From an uncultured Clostridia bacterium (GTDB taxonomy: Bacteria; Bacillota; Clostridia; Peptostreptococcales; Anaerovoracaceae): 7,248 bases of DNA. Each line of letters starts with the position of its first letter. The stretch's first letter is position 1. The stretch spans positions 1-7,248 of the forward strand of contig CALHKP010000043.1 of assembly GCA_938034165.1 (NCBI GenBank), in the 5' to 3' direction. Made by a program: the position numbers and the translations under genes. The notes beneath the pieces are model-generated. The model searched no databases. It worked only from the letters and a program-made list of their open reading frames with translations, and was not told the origin of the DNA. Below, piece by piece: positions 1-5,709 of this stretch.

Positions 1-1
1 G

Positions 2-51
2 CTTGATTAATTGTTACCTAAAGGAATTTACACACTAATTTATACTTGACT
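2..51. repeat. Left arm of a perfect 50-bp inverted repeat
   Basis: The 50 bases starting CTTGATTAATTGTTACC and ending ATACTTGACT are the exact reverse complement of 7199-7248. Identity stops abruptly at position 52. The first base of the window (G) has no partner because the right arm ends at the window edge, so the true outer limit of the repeat cannot be seen and it may continue outside. The arm is AT-rich and holds no open frame. It could be the terminal inverted repeat of a mobile element or part of a dispersed intergenic repeat; no flanking target-site duplication can be checked. Confidence 0.95.
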
Positions 52-68
52 AAATTTGGAAAGAAAAA

Positions 69-184
69 TAAGCGTGATTTTGCAACCTTTAAATCTACGC
101 TTATTGAGGAGCCAAATTTTACCGTACAATTTGAAAATGTGTGAATCTGCGCTTAGTCAAGCTGCTATATTCTCAGCGCAGATT
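69..184. repeat. Four subterminal copies of a TAAGCGCAGATTT-like motif
   Basis: Four related 12-13-bp motifs lie just inside the left inverted repeat: TAAGCGTGATTT (69-80, forward), AAATCTACGCTTA (91-103, reverse), GAATCTGCGCTTA (143-155, reverse) and CTCAGCGCAGATT (172-184, forward). They form two inverted pairs. The second is a perfect 10-bp stem, AATCTGCGCT at 144-153 against AGCGCAGATT at 175-184. Similar motifs occur inside the right arm, and TCTCAGCGCAGATT at 171-184 is the exact reverse complement of 7148-7161. Clustered sites of this kind could be binding sites for a recombinase or another protein, or simply hairpin modules; the function is unknown. Confidence 0.75.
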
Positions 185-214
185 GTAATTATTGGAATGT
201 GCACTGTTTTTGGC

Positions 215-360
215 TAATTTGTGGTCGACGGAGTGGGATTCAAAAGCATGTCAAGGTCGGTGGTGGTCGACCAATGATGGCCAAAATCGCGCCAAGGTCG
301 ATGGCGGTCGACGAAGAGTGGCGGAAAAGCGTGCTGTAATCGATGGCATTCGACCAACAT
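215..360. repeat. Left tandem array, about four degenerate units of 41-42 bp
   Basis: The core GGTCGAC (degenerate ATTCGAC in the last unit) recurs at 223, 265, 306 and 348, spaced 42, 41 and 42 bp. It is embedded in longer similarity: CAAGGTCGGTGGTGGTCGAC at 252-271, CAAGGTCGATGGCGGTCGAC at 293-312, and AATCGATGGCATTCGACC at 338-355. The core is palindromic (TGGTCGACCA at 263-272). A 65-codon frame crosses it at 192-389, but the mixed 41/42-bp period breaks frame between units, so the repeat is not being kept as a protein repeat and I treat the stretch as non-coding. Confidence 0.75.
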
Positions 361-420
361 CGTCAGAAAGCAGGCTTTCCGGAAAGTAGAACCGGTCAGA
401 TGTTAGAATCAGATGAAAGA

Positions 421-447
421 AGAGCCTGACCGAAAGGGTCAGGCTCT
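421..447. terminator. Strong 11-bp hairpin, possible terminator of pdxST
   Basis: AGAGCCTGACC (421-431) pairs perfectly with GGTCAGGCTCT (437-447) around a GAAAG loop. On the minus strand it lies about 170 nt past the pdxT stop and is followed by TCTTTC, a short imperfect U-rich tail; on the plus strand a T run (TTTTT) comes only about 10 nt later. It is therefore a plausible but not textbook intrinsic terminator, perhaps acting in both directions. A related hairpin with the same flank lies at 6165-6194. Confidence 0.55.
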
Positions 448-495
448 ACATCGCTAGTTTTTCACCTAAATATATATCATTTTGGATAGTATGGT

Positions 496-617
496 CCGGG
501 TAACCCGTAAGCTTTGTTTGCCGTGCAAGTTTTGTTGAAAAACAAAGCTTTGCTTGTTATGTGAATTTTGGTTTTTATACAAGGTTACAAGGGGTTACCC
601 GGTAAGTCATAAGCTTT
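496..617. repeat. Nested inverted repeats downstream of pdxT
   Basis: CCGGGTAACCC at 496-506 is the reverse complement of GGGTTACCCGG at 592-602. Inside lies a second 11-bp inverted pair, AAGCTTTGTTT at 509-519 and AAACAAAGCTT at 540-550. The outer arms are each nearly palindromic and are each followed by GTAAG and then AAGCTTT, at 507-515 and 603-617, so the stretch can also be read as an imperfect direct duplication. It begins right at the pdxT stop codon and would be transcribed as its 3' trailer. No gene is visible here. Confidence 0.6.
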
Positions 618-1179
618 ATTTTATCATGTCCAGGAAGTACTGATGAATTCTTGTATCTTCATCAAGTTCCGGATGGAAGGAGAGGGCAAGCTGGTTGCCG
701 TATTTTACAGCGACGATGTTGCCATCTACCACGGAGAGAATTTCCACCTCCGGTTTTGCCGATTCAATATAAGGTGCTCTGATGAAGGTCATTGGAACTG
801 TTCCAATTCCTTTGACTTCGCTTTCTGTGCGGAAGCTCCCCAGCTGTCTTCCGTATGCGTTTCTCTTTACGCAAACCGGCAGGGTCGCAAAATGTTTAAG
901 GTCGTCGTTTTCGATTTGCTCTGACAGAAGAATCATTCCTGCGCAGGTTGCAAGTACCGGCATTCCCTGCTGAATTTTTTCTTTTAGAGTCTGAAACATT
1001 CCAAGATCTCTGAGGAGTTTGCCCTGAACCGTGCTTTCGCCTCCCGGAAGTACCAGACCGTCGATATCTGCTTTCAGATCCTCTGCCTGTCTTAGTTCTA
1101 TGCAGTCGGCTCCAAGTTTTTCAAGCATTTTCTCATGCTCAATAAAAGCTCCCTGCAGTGCAAGTACGCCTATTTTCAT
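616..1179 (-). CDS. pdxT: PdxT, glutaminase subunit of pyridoxal 5'-phosphate synthase
   Basis: This 187-residue protein is the class I glutamine amidotransferase that hydrolyses glutamine and channels ammonia to PdxS for PLP synthesis in the cytoplasm. Visible signatures are the N-terminal KIGVLALQGAF, the PGGEST motif (residues 45-50) that helps form the oxyanion hole, the nucleophile elbow TCAGM with Cys79, and the SFHPEL motif giving His169 and Glu171 of the catalytic triad. Length is normal for the family. The ATG directly abuts the TAA of pdxS with no gap or overlap (TAAATG), and AAAGAGG inside the end of pdxS can serve as ribosome binding site, so the two genes are almost certainly co-transcribed and translationally linked. 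Nothing suggests damage. Confidence 0.97.
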   Translation of the reverse strand: MKIGVLALQGAFIEHEKMLEKLGADCIELRQAEDLKADIDGLVLPGGESTVQGKLLRDLGMFQTLKEKIQQGMPVLATCAGMILLSEQIENDDLKHFATLPVCVKRNAYGRQLGSFRTESEVKGIGTVPMTFIRAPYIESAKPEVEILSVVDGNIVAVKYGNQLALSFHPELDEDTRIHQYFLDMIK

Positions 1180-2058
1180 TTATTTGCCTCTTTCTGCCAT
1201 CAGGATTTCGATTTCCTGTTCGTTGATTCCAACCATAGCTTCGCCGAGATCCTTTGAAAGTTCTGCGATAAGCTTAGCATCTGTGTAATTTGTTACTGCC
1301 TGTACGATTGCAGTTGCTCTCTTTTCAGGGTTTCCTGATTTGAAGATACCTGATCCTACGAATACACCTTCAGCTCCAAGCTGCATCATAAGTGCTGCGT
1401 CTGCAGGAGTAGCAACGCCGCCGGCTGCAAAGTTTACAACAGGAAGTTTTCCATTTTCGTGAACATATTCGATAAGTTCATAAGGAACCTGCAGCTGCTT
1501 TGCTGCTTCGAAAAGTTCATCTTCTCTCATGCCTTTTACCTTTGCGATTTCGCTATTCATCATTCTCATGTGGCGAACTGCCTGAACGATGTCACCTGTT
1601 CCCGGTTCCCCCTTTGTACGAATCATAGAAGCACCTTCGCTGATTCTTCTGAGTGCTTCGCCAAGGTCTCTTGCTCCGCATACGAATGGAACTGCAAAGT
1701 CTCTCTTGTTGATGTGATAAATGTCATCAGCAGGTGAAAGCACTTCACTTTCATCTATATAGTCGATTTCGATTGCTTCCAGTAGCTGTGCTTCAACAAA
1801 GTGACCGATACGGCATTTTGCCATAACAGGAATTGATACTGCTTCCTGAATTCCCTGAATCATCTTAGGGTCACTCATACGTGAAACTCCACCTGCAGCA
1901 CGAATGTCAGCAGGAATACGTTCAAGTGCCATTACAGCGCAAGCTCCTGCAGCTTCTGCAATTTTTGCCTGTTCAGGAGTTGTTACATCCATGATAACTC
2001 CGCCCTTAAGCATCTGTGCCAGATCTTTGTTTAACTTATATCTTTCGTTATTGCTCAT
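1180..2058 (-). CDS. pdxS: PdxS, synthase subunit of pyridoxal 5'-phosphate synthase
   Basis: The 292-residue protein is the (beta/alpha)8-barrel subunit that builds PLP from ribose 5-phosphate, glyceraldehyde 3-phosphate and ammonia from PdxT. The expected catalytic residues are present: Asp24 (GGVIMDV), Lys81 in PVMAKCRIGHF, and Lys149 in RTKGEPGTG. The C-terminal phosphate-binding segments NFAAGGVATPADAALMMQLG and GVFVGSGIFKS are also intact. The start at 2058 (MSNNERYKLN) is chosen because GGAGGA at 2066-2071 sits just ahead of it and because the length matches the family. An open frame extends upstream to 2295, but that part overlaps the divergent regulator and its promoter and is not conserved. 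It is the first gene of a pdxST operon divergent from pdxR. Confidence 0.98.
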   Translation of the reverse strand: MSNNERYKLNKDLAQMLKGGVIMDVTTPEQAKIAEAAGACAVMALERIPADIRAAGGVSRMSDPKMIQGIQEAVSIPVMAKCRIGHFVEAQLLEAIEIDYIDESEVLSPADDIYHINKRDFAVPFVCGARDLGEALRRISEGASMIRTKGEPGTGDIVQAVRHMRMMNSEIAKVKGMREDELFEAAKQLQVPYELIEYVHENGKLPVVNFAAGGVATPADAALMMQLGAEGVFVGSGIFKSGNPEKRATAIVQAVTNYTDAKLIAELSKDLGEAMVGINEQEIEILMAERGK

Positions 2059-2176
2059 TTTTAAGTCCTCCAACTCTTTACTAATCTCTTTGCTCCGATT
2101 ATAATAGAGATGTGACCATTTTAAAATTACCAAAATGAATATATTCAATAGGGTCAGTTGGGCGGAGGAAAATACA
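2059..2176. promoter_or_regulatory. Divergent pdxS / pdxR promoter region
   Basis: This 118-bp gap carries the start signals for both directions. For pdxS, the minus strand shows TATAAT at 2103-2098. At 17-bp spacing its -35 box is only TTTTAA, poor compared with TTGACA, as expected for a promoter needing an activator. For the regulator, TATATT at 2140-2145 is a possible -10, lying within the perfect 12-bp palindrome TGAATATATTCA (2136-2147). GGAGGA at 2164-2169 is its ribosome binding site. ATAGGGTCAG at 2148-2157 is repeated exactly at 2201-2210 inside the regulator gene and is a candidate operator. Promoter assignments are by eye. Confidence 0.55.
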
Positions 2177-3688
2177 ATGTTGACATACACATTCACAAAT
2201 ATAGGGTCAGATTCGCTGTACGAGCATCTGTACAAATGCATAAAAAGTGACATTTTGCAAGGGAAACTGGTTGCGGGGGAGCGACTTCCATCCAAACGCC
2301 CTTTTGCAAAGAATCTGGGTATAAGCGTAATTACAGTAGAAAATGCATATGAACAGTTGATTGCGGAAGGATATATTTATTCCATACCCAAGAGGGGGTT
2401 TTATGTGGCAGATCTGAAAGATATTGAAAGTCTGCAGGGCTCAGGATTGCATCTAGGTGCGCATGGAAGTGCAGATTTCGGATATTCGGGTGCAGGTATG
2501 AGGGCGCCGAGCTCAGCTATGTATGGAGGTACGCATTTGGGTTCAGCCTCGGATTTTGACTGCGAAGATTTGGAATCGGCTGCGGAGGCTACGCCGTATC
2601 TTGCGGATTTTTCCAGTAACCAGACTGATAGCCGGATTTTTCCTTTTACGGTATGGGCAAAGACTATGAGGGAGCTGCTGAACGAAAATCAAGAGCAACT
2701 TATGATCAATCCGCCCTGCGGCGGAATCTTTGAGCTTCGCACAAGCATATGTGATTATCTCAGAGAGTTTCGCGGAATGCATGTGAATCCGGAGCAGATT
2801 ATTATCGGTGCCGGAACAGAATATCTCTACAGTATTTTGATTCAGATTCTGGGAAATGATAAGATTTACGGTCTTGAAAATCCGGGTTATCCGAAGCTTG
2901 CAAAGATTTACAAGTGCCACCACGTTCCTTATCGCTACATTGATATTGACGAAGACGGGATTTCTGCATCTGCACTGGAAGCTGAGAACATTTCAGTTAT
3001 TCATATTTCGCCGTCTCATCATTTTCCTACAGGGATTGTGACTCCGGTAAGCAGACGCTACGAGCTTCTGGGCTGGGCGGCCAGAAAACCGGGCCGTTAC
3101 ATCATAGAGGATGATTATGACAGCGAGCTGAGATTAGCGGGAAAACCTATTCCGACCCTTCAGAGTATAGATGTTTCTGACCATGTGATTTATATAAATA
3201 CGTTTACCAAGACTCTTTCTTCTACAGTCAGAATCGGTTATATGATTCTGCCAAAGCCTCTTGCAGAGAAATATTATGAGGATTTTTCTTTTTATTCCTG
3301 CACGGTTTCTAACTTTGAGCAGTATACTCTGGCAAAGTTTATGGCAAACGGCAGCTTTGAAAAGCATATTAACAGACTGAGAAATTATTATCAGATAAAA
3401 CGCGACGCGATTTTGTCCACCTTTAGGGAAAGCCCGCTGAAGGATTATATACAAATCACAGAGGAAGAGTCAGGGGTGCATTTTCTGATGCATATTGACA
3501 CTCCAAAGAGTGAGAAGGAGCTTATTCGGGAGGCACTTGAAGCAGGCATAAGGCTGGCGCCGCTGTCTGATTATTACAGTGAGTTTGAGAATCACGGGCT
3601 GCTGAATACCTATGTGATGAATTATTCGTCGGTTAATCTGGATAATCTGGAGCGGGTTGCAGAAAACCTTTACAAAATAGTGAAATAG
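2177..3688 (+). CDS. pdxR: MocR/GntR-family regulator with aminotransferase-like domain, probable PdxR
   Basis: The 503-residue protein has the two-part MocR layout. A GntR-type winged helix-turn-helix spans about residues 14-77 (LYEHLYKCIKSDI, then GERLPSKRPFAKNLGIS and GYIYSIPKRGFYV). A fold-type I aminotransferase domain runs from about residue 142 to the end. PLP-site features include IIEDDYDSE (about 309-317) and the predicted Schiff-base Lys345 in TFTKTLSSTVRIGYM. The linker between domains (about 80-142) is long and rich in Gly, Ser and Ala. The start at 2177 gives the usual MLTYTF opening and has GGAGGA 7 nt ahead; an earlier in-frame ATG at 2135 lacks such a site. In other Gram-positive bacteria PdxR proteins beside pdxST control them according to PLP level; the divergent position here supports the same role. 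Specific ligand and sign of control are inferred. Confidence 0.9.
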   Translation: MLTYTFTNIGSDSLYEHLYKCIKSDILQGKLVAGERLPSKRPFAKNLGISVITVENAYEQLIAEGYIYSIPKRGFYVADLKDIESLQGSGLHLGAHGSADFGYSGAGMRAPSSAMYGGTHLGSASDFDCEDLESAAEATPYLADFSSNQTDSRIFPFTVWAKTMRELLNENQEQLMINPPCGGIFELRTSICDYLREFRGMHVNPEQIIIGAGTEYLYSILIQILGNDKIYGLENPGYPKLAKIYKCHHVPYRYIDIDEDGISASALEAENISVIHISPSHHFPTGIVTPVSRRYELLGWAARKPGRYIIEDDYDSELRLAGKPIPTLQSIDVSDHVIYINTFTKTLSSTVRIGYMILPKPLAEKYYEDFSFYSCTVSNFEQYTLAKFMANGSFEKHINRLRNYYQIKRDAILSTFRESPLKDYIQITEEESGVHFLMHIDTPKSEKELIREALEAGIRLAPLSDYYSEFENHGLLNTYVMNYSSVNLDNLERVAENLYKIVK

Positions 3689-3689
3689 A

Positions 3690-3935
3690 GCGACCGCGGC
3701 GTATTCTTTTAAGAAAGTTAGGGAGGAGGACGATCCGAAGAAGATTCCGGTTATGGGCGTCATGGGCGCTTTTGTTTTTGCGACCCAGATGATTAACTTT
3801 ACGATTCCGGGAACGGGTTCCAGTGGACATCTTTGCGGAGGTAGGCTCTTGTCTGCTTTGTTGGTTTTCGGAGCTTTGCTTGTGATTTTGCGGCTTTGGC
3901 CGGTTATGGTTATTGCAGGAGGTTTGTTTGGATGA
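3690..3935 (+). pseudogene. cbiM: Remnant of cbiM (cobalt/nickel ECF transporter substrate component) with lost ends
   Basis: An 81-codon open stretch without a proper start encodes a piece of CbiM, the substrate-binding membrane component of cobalt/nickel energy-coupling factor transporters. Recognisable parts are FKKVREEDDPKKIPVMGVMG and FVFATQMINFTIPGTGSSGH. Missing are the family's N-terminal MHI/MHM-PDG-like start with its metal-binding His, and everything after about the first third of the protein (usual length roughly 200 residues or more). Homology starts within two bases of the pdxR stop. After HLCGGRLLSALL it changes to an unrelated hydrophobic tail (VFGALLVILRLWPVMVIAGG) ending in TGA at 3933-3935, which overlaps the cbiO start as ATGA. 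That tail may be the end of a former cbiQ gene, which would mean one deletion fused cbiM to cbiQ; this is inference. A functional permease is not possible. Confidence 0.85.
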
Positions 3936-4661
3936 GTCTGATTGATATAGAAAATGTAAGTTTTGAATATGAATGCGGAAAAGAAGTTCTAAAGGATGTT
4001 TCGCTGCATTTTGGGGAGCATGATTCTATAGGGCTTATCGGTGAAAATGGTGTGGGTAAGTCGACTTTGCTTAAGATTCTGGTGGGACTGAATCCGGGAT
4101 TTTCGGGTTCTGTCAAAGTTGACGGCCTGCCGGTTGAAAAGAGGAATCTTGCGACTATACGGGAAAAAATCGGATATGTGTTTCAAGACTCGGACAGCCA
4201 GCTGTTTATGATGACTGCTTATGATGATATCGCTTTCGTACCGCGAAATTATGGATTAAGTGAGGATGAGGTTGAGAAACGGGTTGAGCATGCGATGAAG
4301 ATGACAGGAATCGAGCATCTGAGGGACAAGCAGATTTACAAGATGTCAGGGGGGAGAAAAGAAGCTTGTTTCCATTGCGACGGTGCTTTCTATGGAACCG
4401 GAAATTATTCTTATGGATGAGCCGTCGAATTCGCTGGACCCAAGAAACAGACGGGCTCTCATAAATATTTTGAATTCTTATGAAGGATTGAAAATCATTG
4501 CTTCCCACGACCTTGACATGATACTTGACACCTGTGAGACTGCGGTGTTATTATCGGGAGGAGAAATGATTGTTATGGGATCTGCGGAGGAAATTCTCAG
4601 CAACAGGGAGCTCATGGAGGCAAACGGACTGGAGCTGCCCTTGTGCATGCAGGGCAGATAA
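3932..4661 (+). pseudogene. cbiO: cbiO, ECF transporter ATPase, frameshifted in a G6 run
   Basis: This gene encodes an ABC ATPase of the CbiO/NikO type, which would power cobalt or nickel uptake. Reading from ATG at 3932 (AGGAGG at 3917-3922) gives Walker A GENGVGKST (37-45) and the Q-loop FQDSDSQLF (Gln85). The first half of the signature, KMSGG, leads into the six G at 4349-4354. There the frame runs off into an unrelated tail ending at 4420. Removing one G restores the signature MSGGEKKLVS, then Walker B IILMDEPSNSLDPRNR, the switch His in IIASHDLDMI, and a normal end at 4661, about 242 residues in all. As written, the product would lack Walker B. With cbiM already ruined upstream, a real pseudogene is likely; a base-calling error or slippage in the G run is the alternative. 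Confidence 0.9.
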
Positions 4662-4836
4662 CCCTGAAAAACTCGATTTACCGGGTCTTAGTGTTTACGG
4701 AAACACCAAAAACCGGGAATTTAAAATCTGTGACCGAAAACAGGAAATCGAAAACATGAAGCCGAAAACCGGATTTCCGTCCTTTGCGCCTGCACCGGAG
4801 CCTTCCGGTTGCAATTCGGGATTGGAGGCGATATCT
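4662..4836. other. Gap between cbiO remnant and hydrolase gene
   Basis: No gene is recognised here, although the hydrolase frame stays open through the whole stretch and has an ATG at 4756 with only a weak AGGAA ahead. A small hairpin, GTGTTT (4691-4696) against AAACAC (4701-4706) with loop ACGG, is visible but has no T run. TACCGGGTCTTAGTG at 4679-4693 recurs exactly at 4925-4939 inside the next gene, in the same reading frame. Confidence 0.5.
4824..4828 (+). promoter_or_regulatory. Ribosome binding site GGAGG selecting a TTG start
   Basis: GGAGG ends 8 nt before the in-frame TTG at 4837, which is ideal spacing. The ATG at 4849 is 20 nt away, too far, and the ATG at 4756 has only a weak AGGAA. 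This site therefore favours TTG at 4837 as the start of the hydrolase gene. Confidence 0.6.
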
Positions 4837-5655
4837 TTGATAGAGAAAATGCATCAGACACGCTGTGGGGCGATTCATTATTATACTGACATTTTGAATC
4901 CGGAGGAACTTACCCTTGTTTTTCTACCGGGTCTTAGTGCGGATCACAGGCTTTTTGACAAGCAGGTGGAATACTTTGAAGGAAAATATAATATTTTTGT
5001 GTGGGATGCACCTGCCCATGCAGCTTCCAGGCCTTTCAGTTTTGACTTTGATCTCTTTGACAAAGCAAAGTGGCTGGAAGAAATTTTGATAAAAGAAAAG
5101 ATAAAAAGTCCGGTCATTGTGGGTCAGTCTATGGGCGGCTACCTTGCTCAAGCGTACAGCGAGCTCTATCCCGACAGGCTAAAGGGACTGATTTCAATCG
5201 ATGCGGCACCCCTTCAGAAAAAATATGTGACATGGGCGGAAAGGTGGTTGCTCAAGGGTATGGAACCTTTGTATTATGCATATCCGTGGAAGCTTATTTT
5301 GAAATTCGGAACTGCCGGCGTTGCTACAACTGAGTACGGGAGAGCTTTGATGCGCAAAATGTGGATGGTTTATGACGGTGACAAAAGATACTACGCGAAA
5401 TTGGTAGGACATGGTTACAGAATTCTGGCGGAGGCCATGGAAAAGGATTTGCCCTACGAAATCAAATGTCCTGCTTTGCTGATATGCGGCCAAAAGGATC
5501 ATGCAGGCTCATGCATCAGATATAACAAAGCTTGGCACCGGAACACAGGAATTCCGCTGCAGTGGATTGAGGGCGCAGCTCACAATTCGAATACAGACAG
5601 ACCGGATGTGGTAAATGCTTTGATTGAAAAGTTTGCCTGTGGGCTTGAGATATGA
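4837..5655 (+). CDS. Alpha/beta-hydrolase fold protein
   Basis: The predicted 272-residue cytoplasmic enzyme has the alpha/beta-hydrolase layout. An oxyanion-region loop FLPGLSADHRLF (about 29-40) is followed by the nucleophile elbow VGQSMGGY with Ser98. A helical cap of about residues 125-200 is rich in Trp and Tyr. The late acid sits in LLICGQKDHAG (Asp221) and the catalytic His in EGAAHNSNTDRP (His249). The triad is complete, so it should be an active esterase, peptidase or other hydrolase; the substrate cannot be told from sequence. The start is uncertain: TTG at 4837 has the best ribosome binding site, ATG at 4849 would remove four residues, and ATG at 4756 would add 27 residues of low family character. 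It follows the broken cbiO on the same strand, and there is no link to cobalt. Confidence 0.85.
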   Translation: MIEKMHQTRCGAIHYYTDILNPEELTLVFLPGLSADHRLFDKQVEYFEGKYNIFVWDAPAHAASRPFSFDFDLFDKAKWLEEILIKEKIKSPVIVGQSMGGYLAQAYSELYPDRLKGLISIDAAPLQKKYVTWAERWLLKGMEPLYYAYPWKLILKFGTAGVATTEYGRALMRKMWMVYDGDKRYYAKLVGHGYRILAEAMEKDLPYEIKCPALLICGQKDHAGSCIRYNKAWHRNTGIPLQWIEGAAHNSNTDRPDVVNALIEKFACGLEI

Positions 5656-5709
5656 AAGCTAGGTAACTTTGCTAAGAAATAAAAGTGCATGTGAGAAAGG
5701 ATATTCAAT

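Noticed and set aside
221..236. Homology between left and right arrays through GTGGTC and GACGGAG
   Set aside because: GTGGTCGACGGAG on the left resembles GTGGTC-ACTCGT-GACGGAG at 6894-6912, but it needs a 6-bp gap, and the direct orientation does not fit the inverted ends. Probably chance.
192..389. A 65-codon plus-strand open frame in the left repeat region
   Set aside because: It runs through a tandem array whose period alternates between 41 and 42 bp, so units are in different frames; no ribosome binding site or known motif is seen.
616..1179. Plus-strand open frames opposite pdxT, pdxS and the other genes
   Set aside because: They lie antisense to well-supported genes and show no motifs or ribosome binding sites of their own.
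2059..2295. N-terminal extension of PdxS by 79 residues
   Set aside because: The extension overlaps the divergent regulator and its promoter and is not like PdxS. The start at 2058 has GGAGGA and gives the standard family length.
3932..4661. Two separate ATPase genes, or programmed frameshifting in cbiO
   Set aside because: The halves are pieces of a single ATPase, and the second has no ribosome binding site at a suitable start. With cbiM destroyed there is no evident need for programmed frameshifting, so a simple frameshift is preferred.
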